Shown: positions 1 to 8,273, counted from the first letter of the stretch. The stretch: DNA of 62,227 nt from Syntrophaceae bacterium UBA6112 (GCA_002423465.1 DIWG01000035.1:1-62227), one strand, 5' to 3'. Made by a program: numbers and translations. Notes: generated by a model not told the origin, from the sequence alone.

Positions 1-373
1 GGTCCGGGCCGATGCCCCGCTTGCGAAGCTCGATGGCCGTGTCCACCGCCGCCTCCCGGATGGTGACGGCGGTGAAAGTGATCTCCGCCGGATTGACGCC
101 CCGGCGCTCGCAATTCCTCCGGAAACGATCCCCCCGGAAGTACGCCAGAACCTGTTCGGCGTCGCGGAACTGGGGAATGCCGGAGGGATTCCCCAGGTTT
201 GTCAGCTCGATCTCCCGGCAACCCGCGATGATCATCTCTTCGGCATAGAAAATCTTGGCCGCGGTTGAAATGGTCTTCTCCTCGTGCTGAAATCCGTCCC
301 GAATGGTGATGTCGCCGATGGTCACCTTTTTCGGCATGCGTGGAAAAATTTTCCAGTAGTCGTATTCCGTCAT
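1..373 (-). CDS. HMG-CoA lyase-like (HMGL/pyruvate carboxyltransferase family) protein, N-terminal part
   Basis: Partial gene: it starts with ATG at 373 on the minus strand and runs off the left edge of the window. A GGGGGAAAGGG ribosome binding site precedes the ATG. About 124 residues are visible, including TIGDITIRDGFQHEEKTIS near residues 14-32. This matches the start of the TIM-barrel domain shared by HMG-CoA lyase, isopropylmalate/homocitrate synthases and carboxyltransferases, where the R-D pair binds metal and substrate. It is followed by an 'EIELTNLGNPSGIPQ' stretch. These enzymes cleave or form C-C bonds on acyl-CoA or oxoacid substrates. The substrate cannot be told from this fragment. 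The gene is divergent from the L,D-transpeptidase to its right. Confidence 0.72.
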   Translation of the reverse strand, partial: MTEYDYWKIFPRMPKKVTIGDITIRDGFQHEEKTISTAAKIFYAEEMIIAGCREIELTNLGNPSGIPQFRDAEQVLAYFRGDRFRRNCERRGVNPAEITFTAVTIREAAVDTAIELRKRGIGPD

Positions 374-761
374 CCCTTTCCCCCTTTTTTGGTTATGGTT
401 TCGCTATTCTGGACAGTTCCCGAGTCAACATTTACCCTCTGATGAAATTGAATTGAAAAAATGGCGATATTGTTCAATGAATCTCTCTGCCACAAGCAGT
501 TGGGTATCTTGATGGATCAGAAGCACTCTCTTTTCGTCGCAAGCGACGGGGAATTTTAGCCGGGGAGATTAAAACCGGCTCCGATTCCCTTGTCAAGCAA
601 AAATCCATGCCGTCGTGCGTCGGGAACGCAATTGGGAAAGTGAAGCTCACCGCCCATAAGTTCGTCTCTTGCGGGTTGCGCTCCCGACCGAAGAATCGCC
701 AGGGAACAGCGCACGCGGATTCCCCTTGAACCGTCCGTCCGTTCATGCTACTGGAAGCGCC
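374..761. other. Intergenic region between divergent genes
   Basis: About 390 bases separate the minus-strand HMGL-like gene and the plus-strand L,D-transpeptidase. I see no convincing gene. The short reading frames here have no recognisable protein content. The AT-rich part around 420-480 probably holds the divergent promoters, but I could not pick a clear -35/-10 pair. Confidence 0.5.
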
Positions 762-1664
762 ATGAAACTGGACTTTTCGATGGTTTGGCGCCGTTGGTCA
801 TGGGGGCTTGTGCTGCGTCGAATCCTTTATGTAATCCTGGCCGCCATCGTCATCGCCGTCGCCGCCGCGGTCGTCGATCCGAAATCGACTGCCGATCCGG
901 CCGCCTCGCCGGAGGATCGCGCCAAGGAAGATCTGAGCCGGTACGAATACCCCAGCCAAAAAGAGATCCGCTGGAAGCCCCACTTCGTAAGACCGCAGGA
1001 CAGCCTGGAGCGGCTCTTTGGCAGGGACTGGATCTTGGTTGCCCGCTTCAACCGGATCGACCGCCGCCACGTCTATCCGGGAATGACGATCAAGATTCCG
1101 GAAGACATGCAGGAGATCCGAAACTACCATCCGCTCCCCGATGTCTACGAGCCGGCGCGTAATCATGCCAAGTACATTTACCTGAGCGTCACCGAGCAGT
1201 GGCTCGGGGCGTATGAATACGGCAAGCTCGTCTTCTCCATGCCGGCGGCGACCGGCATCGAAGGACACCTCGCCCCGATCGGCCTGTTCAAGGCCGAGGC
1301 TTATCACCGCCGGCACACCTCCTCCCTCTACAAGACGGCCAAGGGGAACGCCCAATACCCGATGGATTACGCCATCCGTTTTCTCATCGACAAGGATCAT
1401 GCCTCCTACTGGATCCACGCACGGGACCTCCCCGGCCGGCCGGCCTCCCACGGCTGCATCGGCGTCTTCGACGAGGCAATGCAGAAGAGGGTTTACGGAG
1501 TGCCGGACAAACCGGTCCTCGATGACGCGAAGAAGCTCTACGCCTGGGCGATCGGCGAATTCTTGTTTGCCGCGGACGACGGGACCCAGCAGCTCCTCCC
1601 GGACGGGCCGCCCATCGAGATTGTGGGCGAACTGCCGAAGCGACTTCCGCATTCGCCACGTTGA
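762..1664 (+). CDS. L,D-transpeptidase (YkuD domain), membrane-anchored, with LysM-like segment
   Basis: Likely cross-links or modifies peptidoglycan by L,D-transpeptidation, or attaches proteins to it, in the periplasm. The 300-residue product starts with a short basic stretch and one N-terminal membrane segment (about residues 15-35, LRRILYVILAAIVIAVAAAV). A LysM-like stretch follows (FVRPQDSLERLFGRDW to YPGMTIKIP, about 75-120). The YkuD catalytic domain comes next, with the active-site signature SHGCIGVF around residue 228, which carries the catalytic Cys. I chose ATG 762 because the membrane anchor follows directly. An in-frame upstream start at 669 would add 31 unlikely residues. No strong Shine-Dalgarno is visible. 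An MltB transglycosylase follows 95 bp downstream, suggesting a murein-related pair. Confidence 0.82.
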   Translation: MKLDFSMVWRRWSWGLVLRRILYVILAAIVIAVAAAVVDPKSTADPAASPEDRAKEDLSRYEYPSQKEIRWKPHFVRPQDSLERLFGRDWILVARFNRIDRRHVYPGMTIKIPEDMQEIRNYHPLPDVYEPARNHAKYIYLSVTEQWLGAYEYGKLVFSMPAATGIEGHLAPIGLFKAEAYHRRHTSSLYKTAKGNAQYPMDYAIRFLIDKDHASYWIHARDLPGRPASHGCIGVFDEAMQKRVYGVPDKPVLDDAKKLYAWAIGEFLFAADDGTQQLLPDGPPIEIVGELPKRLPHSPR

Positions 1665-1759
1665 ACAGCATAACCTGGCCGTGAAGAAAAGAGATTTTTC
1701 GGCTGCGGGCATTGGATTTTGTGTGTACGCTGTGGTAGTATTCTCTCAAGAGGAATGCG

Positions 1760-2728
1760 ATGACCCCCTGTTTGAATCCCGCCATCCCCGGAACCGTGCC
1801 GCAGCAGATCGGGAAAACCCCGGCTCGGATCTTTTTCCCCTGTAGTTTCGCTATCCTTATTCTCCTACTTTTCCTCGGATCGGCCCGGCCGGCCGCCGCC
1901 GATTGGAACCCGCTCGTCGAACGCCTGACCGCCGACGGTTTCAACCGGCCCGCGATAGAGGCTCTCTTTGCCCGCCCGGAGGTCCGTTTCGAGCCGGACG
2001 CGATGGCCGGCAAAATCAAGGCCCTTGTCCGGAGCCTGTCAACGCCGGATTCCCTGGTCGCCAGGCTGAAGCATATGATCCGCCGGGATTACCTGAGCCG
2101 CGGGAGCCTCACCCGCGCCCATTCCTACATCCGTGAAAACCGGGCCGTCCTGGAGGAGATCGACAGCCTCTACGGCGTCCCGAAGGAGGTCGTCGTATCG
2201 ATCCTCCTGATCGAAACCGACCTCGGACAACACACCGGAAACAGCCGCGTTTTCAACCGTCTCGCCAGCATGGCCCTCAGCAATGACCTGGAAACCGTCC
2301 GGCTGCATCTGGAAAGCGACCTTCTCACTCCGGAGAACGAGGAATTCGCCCGTCGCCGCTGCCGGGAAAAGGGCGACTGGGCCTACAACGAGCTCAAAGC
2401 GCTGCTTCGACTGACCGACCTCGACGACGGCGATCCGCTCGGCATCCGGGGATCGATCTACGGGGCGATCGGCCAATGCCAGTTCATGCCCTCCAACGTC
2501 TTTGCCTACGGGGTAGACGCCGATCTCGACGGCCGGATCGACCCGTTCGCCAAAGCGGACGCCCTCCACAGCATCGCCAACTATCTGCGCGGATACGGCT
2601 GGCGCCCGGGGATGGACCGGGACGGCCAGCACCGCGTCATCTTCGGATACAACCGGAGCACCGTCTACGCGAACACGGTCCTGGCCGTCGCCGAAAAATT
2701 GAAGGATCGGAGCCGCGCCCGCCGGTGA
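1760..2728 (+). CDS. mltB: Lytic murein transglycosylase, MltB family
   Basis: Cleaves the MurNAc-GlcNAc bond of peptidoglycan, forming 1,6-anhydro ends, in the periplasm. The 322-residue product has a signal peptide (hydrophobic core FAILILLLFLGSARPAAA, about residues 29-47). The MltB catalytic helix reads YGVPKEVVVSILLIETDLG, and its Glu (E in LIETDLG) is the expected acid/base residue. The typical GQCQFMPSN and DGRIDPF segments follow. No lipobox Cys is visible, so it may be soluble or anchored by an uncleaved signal. Start ATG 1760 has GAGG about 8 bases upstream. A possible promoter, TTGGAT-18-TAGTAT at 1712-1741, lies just upstream but would leave a very short leader. Confidence 0.88.
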   Translation: MTPCLNPAIPGTVPQQIGKTPARIFFPCSFAILILLLFLGSARPAAADWNPLVERLTADGFNRPAIEALFARPEVRFEPDAMAGKIKALVRSLSTPDSLVARLKHMIRRDYLSRGSLTRAHSYIRENRAVLEEIDSLYGVPKEVVVSILLIETDLGQHTGNSRVFNRLASMALSNDLETVRLHLESDLLTPENEEFARRRCREKGDWAYNELKALLRLTDLDDGDPLGIRGSIYGAIGQCQFMPSNVFAYGVDADLDGRIDPFAKADALHSIANYLRGYGWRPGMDRDGQHRVIFGYNRSTVYANTVLAVAEKLKDRSRARR

Positions 2729-2796
2729 TTAGAGAACGAACTGGTCGCCGCCGCTGACTTCTATGATAGCCCTGACGTGTGCAATAGCGATTCACA

Positions 2797-2825
2797 TTGA
2801 CATCCCTCGTAATTTCCCTTATCTT
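2797..2825 (+). promoter_or_regulatory. Sigma70-type promoter of the DUF433/DUF5615 operon
   Basis: TTGACA at 2797-2802 is followed by a 17-base spacer and TATCTT at 2820-2825. The -35 is perfect, the spacing is optimal and the -10 is good. It lies just upstream of the VapC remnant (ATG 2853) and the toxin-antitoxin pair, which have no other obvious promoter. Confidence 0.65.
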
Positions 2826-2852
2826 TCAGTCATCAGGACAGGATAAGATCTG

Positions 2853-2960
2853 ATGAAAAAGCTGACCATCGACAGTTCGGTTATCATCGTATCCCTGCTT
2901 GAGAATGAACCACGACATGCAGTATGCAGGGATCATGGAGGGATCTATGAAGACGCATGA
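2853..2960 (+). pseudogene. VapC-type PIN-domain toxin remnant (N-terminal fragment)
   Basis: This 35-codon frame begins MKKLTIDSSVIIVSLLENEPRH, the hallmark N-terminus of PIN-domain (VapC) ribonucleases. The Asp in 'IDSSVII' would be the first metal ligand. Similarity stops after about 22 residues. The frame then runs out of phase into the start of the DUF433 gene and ends at 2960. PIN proteins are about 130 residues with three or four acidic ligands, so this cannot be an active nuclease. It probably marks an older vapBC locus replaced by the present pair. The remnant identity rests on a short motif. Confidence 0.55.
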
Positions 2961-3171
2961 GAAGATTGAAATGAATCCGAAGATCATGTTTGGAAAACCC
3001 GTAATCAAAAACACGCGGATTACCGTGGAGCATATTCTCAGGAAACTGTCCGGCGGGATGACCATCGAGGAGATTATCAAGGATCATCCCCATCTGACCC
3101 GTGAGGATATCTATTCAGCCCAGGCTTTTGCCGCCGATTATCTTGCCGATGAACTGATCGCTTTCGGATAA
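2947..3171 (+). CDS. DUF433 family antitoxin-like protein
   Basis: A 74-residue helix-turn-helix-like DUF433 protein, with the typical GKPVIKNTRITVEHILRKL and YSAQAFAADYL segments. Members usually lie directly upstream of DUF5615 PIN-like proteins and are regarded as the antitoxin and repressor of the pair. The start at ATG 2947 is chosen because GGAGG lies 7 bases upstream. An upstream in-frame start (2899) has no Shine-Dalgarno and overlaps more of the VapC remnant. It is separated by 21 bp from the DUF5615 gene, so the two are probably co-transcribed from the promoter at 2797. Confidence 0.8.
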   Translation: MKTHEKIEMNPKIMFGKPVIKNTRITVEHILRKLSGGMTIEEIIKDHPHLTREDIYSAQAFAADYLADELIAFG

Positions 3172-3192
3172 ATTTGGATAAATGGTGAAGAA

Positions 3193-3564
3193 GTGAAATT
3201 CCTTGCCGATGAGTGCTGCGATGCCTGCATCGTCGCCAGCCTCCGGGCTGATGGTCACGATGTCGCTTATGTGCTTGAACGACAGGCAGGCATCTCCGAT
3301 GATGAAATTTTGCAGAACGCCTTTGTTGAAGATCGTATCTTGTTGACGGAGGATAAGGATTTCGGAGAACTCGTTTATCGTCTGAAGAAGCCTGCTTGTG
3401 GAATAATACTGATTCGCATCGACGTCCAGGAAAGACGAGAGAAATGGCCGCGATTGGAAGCGCTGATCGCCAAACATGGAGATCGCTTGCCGGGACATTT
3501 TGTGGTGGTTGATCTGAACAAATATCGTTTTCGCCCGCTGATCTTTAAGCAGCCTCTCTTGTGA
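3193..3564 (+). CDS. DUF5615 family PIN-like toxin
   Basis: A 123-residue protein of the PIN-like DUF5615 family, predicted to act as a ribonuclease toxin. It shows the family acidic residues at the N-terminus (KFLADECCD), then 'SDDEILQNAFVEDRILLTEDKDFGEL', where the acidic cluster DKDFGEL is characteristic. The start is GTG 3193, with GGTGAAGA just upstream. It pairs with the DUF433 gene 21 bp upstream. Such two-gene modules are well known as predicted toxin-antitoxin systems. Target specificity is unknown. It appears intact. Confidence 0.8.
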   Translation: MKFLADECCDACIVASLRADGHDVAYVLERQAGISDDEILQNAFVEDRILLTEDKDFGELVYRLKKPACGIILIRIDVQERREKWPRLEALIAKHGDRLPGHFVVVDLNKYRFRPLIFKQPLL

Positions 3565-3584
3565 AATCTGGAAATTCGGGGACA

Positions 3585-3613
3585 TTGACACCGTATGTGC
3601 TGTTGCATATATT
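3585..3613 (+). promoter_or_regulatory. Strong sigma70-type promoter for clpS-clpA-aat
   Basis: TTGACA (3585-3590), a 17-base spacer and TATATT (3608-3613): close to consensus at both boxes with optimal spacing. It is 59 bases upstream of the clpS start. The -35 lies inside GGGGACATTGACA, which resembles one arm of the GGGACA palindromes seen elsewhere in the window. Confidence 0.72.
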
Positions 3614-3671
3614 ACGATCGAATTGGTTTGGAAATGGTGGGAATGGCGAGACGCGGAAAAGAGACTAAACC

Positions 3672-3986
3672 ATGATGCCAGATGAGCCGGGCGCCTTTTC
3701 GGAACCAGGTGCGGGCGTCGACCAGGAGATCCGGGAGCCGAAGATGTACCGGGTGATTCTGCACAACGACGATTATACGACGATGGACTTTGTCATCGAG
3801 GTGCTGATTGCGATCTTCCACAAACCGGCGGCGGACGCCACGAGGATCATGATCGACGTCCACAAAAAAGGAAAGGGGATCTGCGGCATCTATACCTATG
3901 ACATCGCGGCGACCCGGGTGATGCGGGTTCATCAACTGGCCAGGAAGCGAGAATTCCCCCTGAAATGTTCCCTGGAGGAGGCGTGA
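3672..3986 (+). CDS. clpS: ATP-dependent Clp protease adaptor ClpS
   Basis: The N-degron recognin: it binds proteins with bulky hydrophobic N-terminal residues and hands them to ClpAP in the cytoplasm. The 104-residue product has a flexible N-terminus and then the ClpS fold. The conserved YRVILHNDDYTTMDFVI segment (about residues 27-43) contains the N-D-D and M residues lining the N-degron pocket. The C-terminal 'KKGKGICGIYTYDIAATRV' matches the usual V..G.aglg..t.e.Ae segment. ATG 3672 or 3675 are both possible starts, with a purine-rich GGAAAAGAGA upstream. clpA follows after 65 bp and aat overlaps clpA, giving a full N-degron module. Confidence 0.93.
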   Translation: MMPDEPGAFSEPGAGVDQEIREPKMYRVILHNDDYTTMDFVIEVLIAIFHKPAADATRIMIDVHKKGKGICGIYTYDIAATRVMRVHQLARKREFPLKCSLEEA

Positions 3987-4051
3987 AGGCCGGGCCCCTT
4001 TCGCCGCGCCGTCAATAACCGAGGGTCCGATTTGTTGCGAGAACATCGATT

Positions 4052-6337
4052 ATGAAGATCAGTGAAAACCTCAACCGCATCATCATGGCGGCATACGCCG
4101 AGGCGAACGTCCGGCGGCATGAATTCATCACGCCCGAACACCTCCTCTATGCCTGCCTTTTTTTCGACGAGGGGAAGGATGTCATTCTCCACTGCGGCGG
4201 CGACCCGACGCACCTGAAGAAGGTCCTCGAAAAGCACCTCGACGTGGCTGACACGGCGACACCGACGGTGAGCCGGGCGGTCCAGTCCCTTGGTTTCCAG
4301 AGCGTCCTCGAGCGGGCCGCCTGGCACACCTCTTCCGCCCAGAAGGAGACCCTGGATCTGGGGGATATCCTGGTTTCCCTCCTCGAAGAAAAGGAATCCC
4401 ACGCTTCCTTCTTCCTCCAGCGGGAGGGAATCACCCGGCTGATCCTTCTCAATTACATCTCTCACGGCATCTCGGTCCTGCCGGGCGAATCGGGGAGACC
4501 CAAACCGGATTCAGGAGCGCAGGAGGGGGAAGCCGGCCGGGAGGAAAAAGAGGAGCCGAATAAGTTTCTCCGGGCTTACACAACGGAGCTGACCGCCCGG
4601 GCGAAGGCCGGCGAGATGGACCCGCTCATCGGCCGGGATGAAATCCTCTCCCGGACGATCCAGGTCCTCTGCCGCCGCTTCAAGAACAACCCGGTTCACG
4701 TCGGCGAGCCGGGCGTGGGAAAGACCGCAATCACCGAGGGCCTCGCCCAACTGGTCGCGGCGGGAAAGGTTCCCGCCAAACTCCGGGACGTGAAGATCTA
4801 CTCCCTCGACATGGGATCGGTCCTCGCCGGCACGCGCTTCCGCGGCGACTTCGAGGAACGCATGAAGCGGGTCCTCGCCGAGCTCCAAAAACAGGAAAAG
4901 GCGATCCTCTTCATCGACGAGATTCACAACATCGTCGGCGCGGGGGCCGTCTCGGGCGGGTCGATGGACGCCTCCAACATCCTCAAGCCCGCCCTCGTCT
5001 CGGGGAAGCTCCGCTGCATCGGCTCGACAACCTACGACGAATACCGGAAGTATTTCGAGAAGGACGGCGCCCTTTCCCGCCGTTTCCAGAAGGTCGAAGT
5101 TCCGGAACCCTCCGTCGAAGACACCGTCCGGATTCTCGACGGGCTGCGCGAGCGGTACGAGACCTACCACCGTGTCTCCTATACGGAGGAAGGGCTCCGG
5201 GCGGCCGCCGAACTTTCCGGCCGGTACATCAGCGATCGCCGCCTCCCCGACAAGGCGATTGATGTGATCGATGAGGCGGGCGCCTTCTCGTCGATGAATC
5301 GCGGCGAGACCGATGCGGCCGCGGATGCGGCGGTGATCGGGGCGCAGGAGATCGAGCGCGTCGTCGCCCGGATCGCCCGGATCCCGGAGAAGAGCGTTTC
5401 CACCTCGGAAGTCGGAAAACTCAAGGATCTGGAGGCGGAGCTGAAGGCTTGGATCTTCGGACAGGCGGAGGCCGTGGAGCGGGTGGTGGAAGCGGTCAAA
5501 CGGTCGCGCGCCGGGTTCCGCGAACCGGACAAGCCGGTAGCCTCGCTCCTCTTCGTCGGCCCGACCGGCGTCGGAAAGACTGAACTCGCCCGCCGGCTCG
5601 CCGCGACGCTCGGCGTGCCGCTGCTGCGCTACGACATGAGCGAATACCAGGAGAAGCACTCGGTGGCGAAGTTCGTCGGGGCGCCTCCCGGTTACGTCGG
5701 CTACGAGGAGGGCGGCCTGCTGACCGAGGCCGTCCGGAAGAACCCCCATGCCGTGCTGCTGCTGGACGAGATCGAGAAGGCGCATGCCGATATCTTCAAT
5801 TCGCTCCTCCAGGTGATGGACTATGCGACGCTGACCGACAACAACGGCAAGAAGGCGGATTTCCGGAATGTGGTCCTGCTGATGACCTCCAACGCGGGCG
5901 CCCGGGAAATCGGCCGGCAGACGATCGGCTTCGAGGGGCAACCGATCCAGCGGGATGCCGTTTTCAAGGCGCTGGAACGGACCTTCTCCCCCGAGTTCCG
6001 CAACCGCCTCGATGGCGTCGTGAACTTCCAGGGCCTCACCGAAGAGGTTGTTCTGAAGATCGTGAAGCGGGCCGTCGCCGATTTCGCCGCGCAGCTTGTC
6101 GGAAAAAAGGTCCTGCTCACGGTGACCGACGACTGTTACGCGTGGCTTGCCCGGAAGGGCTACTCCCCCGAATTCGGGGCGCGCGAGATCGCCCGGCTCG
6201 TTCAGGACAAGGTCAAGCGCTTTTTCGTGGACGAGGTTCTTTTCGGCAGCCTCCACGAGGGCGGGGAAGCCCTGGCCGATATCGAAAACGACGACGTGGT
6301 CGTCCGGGTCACCCATGCCGGTCTATCGACTCCCTGA
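4052..6337 (+). CDS. clpA: ATP-dependent Clp protease ATP-binding subunit ClpA
   Basis: AAA+ unfoldase that feeds substrates, here including ClpS-delivered N-degron proteins, into ClpP. The 761-residue length is normal for ClpA. The N-terminal Clp repeat domain (about 1-145) contains EFITPEHLL. D1 holds Walker A GEPGVGKTA (about 223-231) and Walker B ILFIDEIHN. D2 holds Walker A GPTGVGKTE (about 505-513) and Walker B VLLLDEIEKAH. The pore loop and GAPPGYVGYEEGG of D2 are present. It lacks the long middle domain of ClpB. No clpP is in the window, so the protease partner must be elsewhere. It overlaps aat by 23 bp. Confidence 0.95.
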   Translation: MKISENLNRIIMAAYAEANVRRHEFITPEHLLYACLFFDEGKDVILHCGGDPTHLKKVLEKHLDVADTATPTVSRAVQSLGFQSVLERAAWHTSSAQKETLDLGDILVSLLEEKESHASFFLQREGITRLILLNYISHGISVLPGESGRPKPDSGAQEGEAGREEKEEPNKFLRAYTTELTARAKAGEMDPLIGRDEILSRTIQVLCRRFKNNPVHVGEPGVGKTAITEGLAQLVAAGKVPAKLRDVKIYSLDMGSVLAGTRFRGDFEERMKRVLAELQKQEKAILFIDEIHNIVGAGAVSGGSMDASNILKPALVSGKLRCIGSTTYDEYRKYFEKDGALSRRFQKVEVPEPSVEDTVRILDGLRERYETYHRVSYTEEGLRAAAELSGRYISDRRLPDKAIDVIDEAGAFSSMNRGETDAAADAAVIGAQEIERVVARIARIPEKSVSTSEVGKLKDLEAELKAWIFGQAEAVERVVEAVKRSRAGFREPDKPVASLLFVGPTGVGKTELARRLAATLGVPLLRYDMSEYQEKHSVAKFVGAPPGYVGYEEGGLLTEAVRKNPHAVLLLDEIEKAHADIFNSLLQVMDYATLTDNNGKKADFRNVVLLMTSNAGAREIGRQTIGFEGQPIQRDAVFKALERTFSPEFRNRLDGVVNFQGLTEEVVLKIVKRAVADFAAQLVGKKVLLTVTDDCYAWLARKGYSPEFGAREIARLVQDKVKRFFVDEVLFGSLHEGGEALADIENDDVVVRVTHAGLSTP

Positions 6338-7028
6338 GGCGGTTCGATTTCCTCCCGTCGACCATGCCGTAAAAAGCGGCCTCCTTGCCGTCGGCGGCGA
6401 CCTCTCGCCGGAACGCCTCCTCGCGGCCTATCGGGAAGGGATCTTCCCGTGGTACGGCGACGGCGAACCGATCCTCTGGTGGTCGCCGGACCCGCGCTTT
6501 GTTCTTTTTCCCGATGAACTGCATGTATCGCGGAGCATGCGGCAGTTCCTGAAGAAGGGGATCGTCCGGATCACGTTCGACCGGGACTTCCGGGGGGTGA
6601 TTTCCGCCTGCCGCGGACCCCGCCCCGGGCAGGACGGCACCTGGATCACGGCGGAGATGCGGGAAGCCTATTGCGTCCTTCATGATCTCGGATATGCCCA
6701 CTCCGTCGAGGTTTGGCAAGGAGAAGAACTCGCCGGCGGCCTCTACGGCGTCTCTCTCGGCCGTGCCTTCTTCGGCGAGTCGATGTTCTCCGCGATTCCG
6801 AACGCCTCCAAGGCAGCGTTGATCACCCTGGTTGCGCAGCTCCGGGAGCGGGGCTTCGACCTGATCGATTGCCAGGTCGACACCGCCCACCTCGCCGGCC
6901 TCGGCGCCCGCCCGATTCCGCGCCGCACGTTCCGCACCCTATTGCAACGATCGCTTGGCCACGAAACTCTCCGGGGAAACTGGGGGAAAACGATCACGAC
7001 AAAGCCGGAGAAACCGACAGAATCATAA
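6315..7028 (+). CDS. aat: Leucyl/phenylalanyl-tRNA--protein transferase
   Basis: Adds Leu or Phe from aminoacyl-tRNA to proteins with N-terminal Lys or Arg, creating the primary N-degrons read by ClpS. The 237-residue product has the family signatures GGDLSPERLLAAYREGIFPW near the N-terminus, WWSPDPRFVL, and the central GGLYGVSLGRAFFGESMFS with the conserved FFGESMFS core. The start ATG 6315 lies inside the 3' end of clpA (23-bp overlap), which implies translational coupling. The sequence could also be read further upstream, but only as a clpA shadow. With clpS and clpA this forms one operon for the bacterial N-degron pathway. Confidence 0.95.
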   Translation: MPVYRLPEAVRFPPVDHAVKSGLLAVGGDLSPERLLAAYREGIFPWYGDGEPILWWSPDPRFVLFPDELHVSRSMRQFLKKGIVRITFDRDFRGVISACRGPRPGQDGTWITAEMREAYCVLHDLGYAHSVEVWQGEELAGGLYGVSLGRAFFGESMFSAIPNASKAALITLVAQLRERGFDLIDCQVDTAHLAGLGARPIPRRTFRTLLQRSLGHETLRGNWGKTITTKPEKPTES

Positions 7029-7063
7029 CCGCTTCATTCCGTTTGCATGCAAAGGAGTTATGG

Positions 7064-7864
7064 ATGAAAACCGATCTCTTCTTCTACACGGGCACGGGCA
7101 ATTCCCTCTGGACGGCCAGAATGCTGGCGAAAGAATTGGGCGACGCCGAGATCATCCCGATCTCCCGAACTTCCGGAGATCCAATTGTGAGCCGCGCCGA
7201 GGTGATCGGGATCATCTTCCCCGTCCACATCTGGGGCCTGCCGCGAAGGGTGATCGCCTTCGTGGACGCGCTCGGGAACGACCCGTCCCGGTACCATTTC
7301 GCCGTAGCCGTAAACGCCGGACAGGTTGCAGCCACCCTCATTCAACTGAAAAAACAGATGCAGGCGAGGGGATTGACCCTTTCCTCCGGATTCGAGCTGG
7401 AGATGCCGTCCAACTACATCCCCTGGGGTGGTCCCGGACCGGAAGAGAAACAGATCCGGCGGATCGAGGCGGCACGGAAAAAGATCGTCAGAATCGCCGC
7501 GGCGGTGGCCGCCAGGGAGAAGCTGCCGGTCGAGAAAGGCCCCCTGTGGAAGAATATCCTCTTTACCGGGTTCAACCGTCTTTCCTTTTCCCGCGTCCCG
7601 ACGATGGATCGAAGTTTCTGGGTTGACGAAAAATGCAACGGGTGCGGCATTTGTAAAACCATCTGCCCCTGCGGAAACATCGAACTCAAGCCCGACAGGC
7701 CCGTCTGGCTGAGTCATTGCGAACAGTGCCTCGCCTGCATCCAGTGGTGCCCGCAGGAGGCGATCCAGTTCGGCAAAAAGACGCCGCATTACAAGCGCTA
7801 CCACCATCCGGAGGTGACTCTGTCGGAGATGATTGCAGCGGCAAACCCGTCGGGCGGCAGGTGA
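7064..7864 (+). CDS. EFR1-type flavodoxin/ferredoxin fusion protein
   Basis: Probable cytoplasmic electron carrier or oxidoreductase of anaerobes. The 266-residue protein has an N-terminal flavodoxin-like domain, with FMN phosphate loop YTGTGNS at about residues 8-14. A C-terminal 2[4Fe-4S] ferredoxin domain carries CNGCGICKTICPC and CEQCLACIQWCP at about residues 192-232. This matches the EFR1 family. Start ATG 7064 has AAAGGAG at 7052-7058. An out-of-frame ATG at 7060 is ignored. It follows aat by 35 bp but is functionally unrelated. The physiological partner is unknown. Confidence 0.85.
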   Translation: MKTDLFFYTGTGNSLWTARMLAKELGDAEIIPISRTSGDPIVSRAEVIGIIFPVHIWGLPRRVIAFVDALGNDPSRYHFAVAVNAGQVAATLIQLKKQMQARGLTLSSGFELEMPSNYIPWGGPGPEEKQIRRIEAARKKIVRIAAAVAAREKLPVEKGPLWKNILFTGFNRLSFSRVPTMDRSFWVDEKCNGCGICKTICPCGNIELKPDRPVWLSHCEQCLACIQWCPQEAIQFGKKTPHYKRYHHPEVTLSEMIAAANPSGGR

Positions 7865-8273
7865 TTCGCGGCGCTGACCCGGGGAACAAACCTGCGGTGC
7901 CGCACGCACATCCGAGGGCTTCATTCTGCGTCGGCATATGCGGTATTCCGATATCCAATATGGGTTTGCGTGATTTTAGTTTGACAGAAATCACATCTTA
8001 TGTCAGCATCTTACAAAATCGTTACCATTGGCGCGGCGGTGATGGAAGGCCGCCGTTAGGCGGTCTACACGATGTTCATGCCGCCTGCGGCGGCGCGAAC
8101 GGGTGCGAACTGGCCCATTGATGGGTTCTCGCCGCGGGCGGCTCGAACCATCAATGGAGCCGCACCGCCTTCGGCGGCTTCGCCCCCATTGTCACGGGAA
8201 CTGCAATAAATTGCACCTCCCGCGCCCAAGGGGGTGCGGCTCATCTCGCACCCGTTAGGCATAAAGAGGACAC
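7865..8273. other. Gene-free region: left edge of the cassette array
   Basis: The first about 190 bases after the EFR1 gene show nothing I recognise. A GTTAGGC core occurs at 8055-8061 beside a small GGCGG/CCGCC hairpin. The rest (8074-8260) is a long attC-like unit listed separately. A TTGACA at 7981 lacks a -10 at suitable distance. No integrase gene or clear attI is visible on either strand. Confidence 0.55.
8074..8260 (+). repeat. Long attC-like unit, copy 1
   Basis: An 11-bp perfect inverted pair, AACGGGTGCGA (8098-8108) and TCGCACCCGTT (8246-8256), ends in core GTTAGGC (8254-8260). The interior holds further dyads: CCGCCTTCGGCGG, and GCAATAAATTGC inside a CGGGA/TCCCG stem. The whole unit, from GTTCATG at 8074, is about 85% identical by eye to 9581-9768. 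It is longer (about 170-187 nt) than a typical attC of 60-140 nt. Confidence 0.7.

Noticed and set aside
474..746. 90-codon minus-strand frame upstream of the L,D-transpeptidase
   Set aside because: No similarity or ribosome binding site; overlaps the probable promoter region.
4511..6316. 601-codon open frame on the minus strand opposite clpA
   Set aside because: Pure shadow of a GC-rich gene; no protein motifs, and clpA on the plus strand is unambiguous.
7981..8010. TTGACA possibly acting as a cassette-array (Pc-like) promoter
   Set aside because: No acceptable -10 box at 16-18 bases; nearest TTATGT is 10 bases away.
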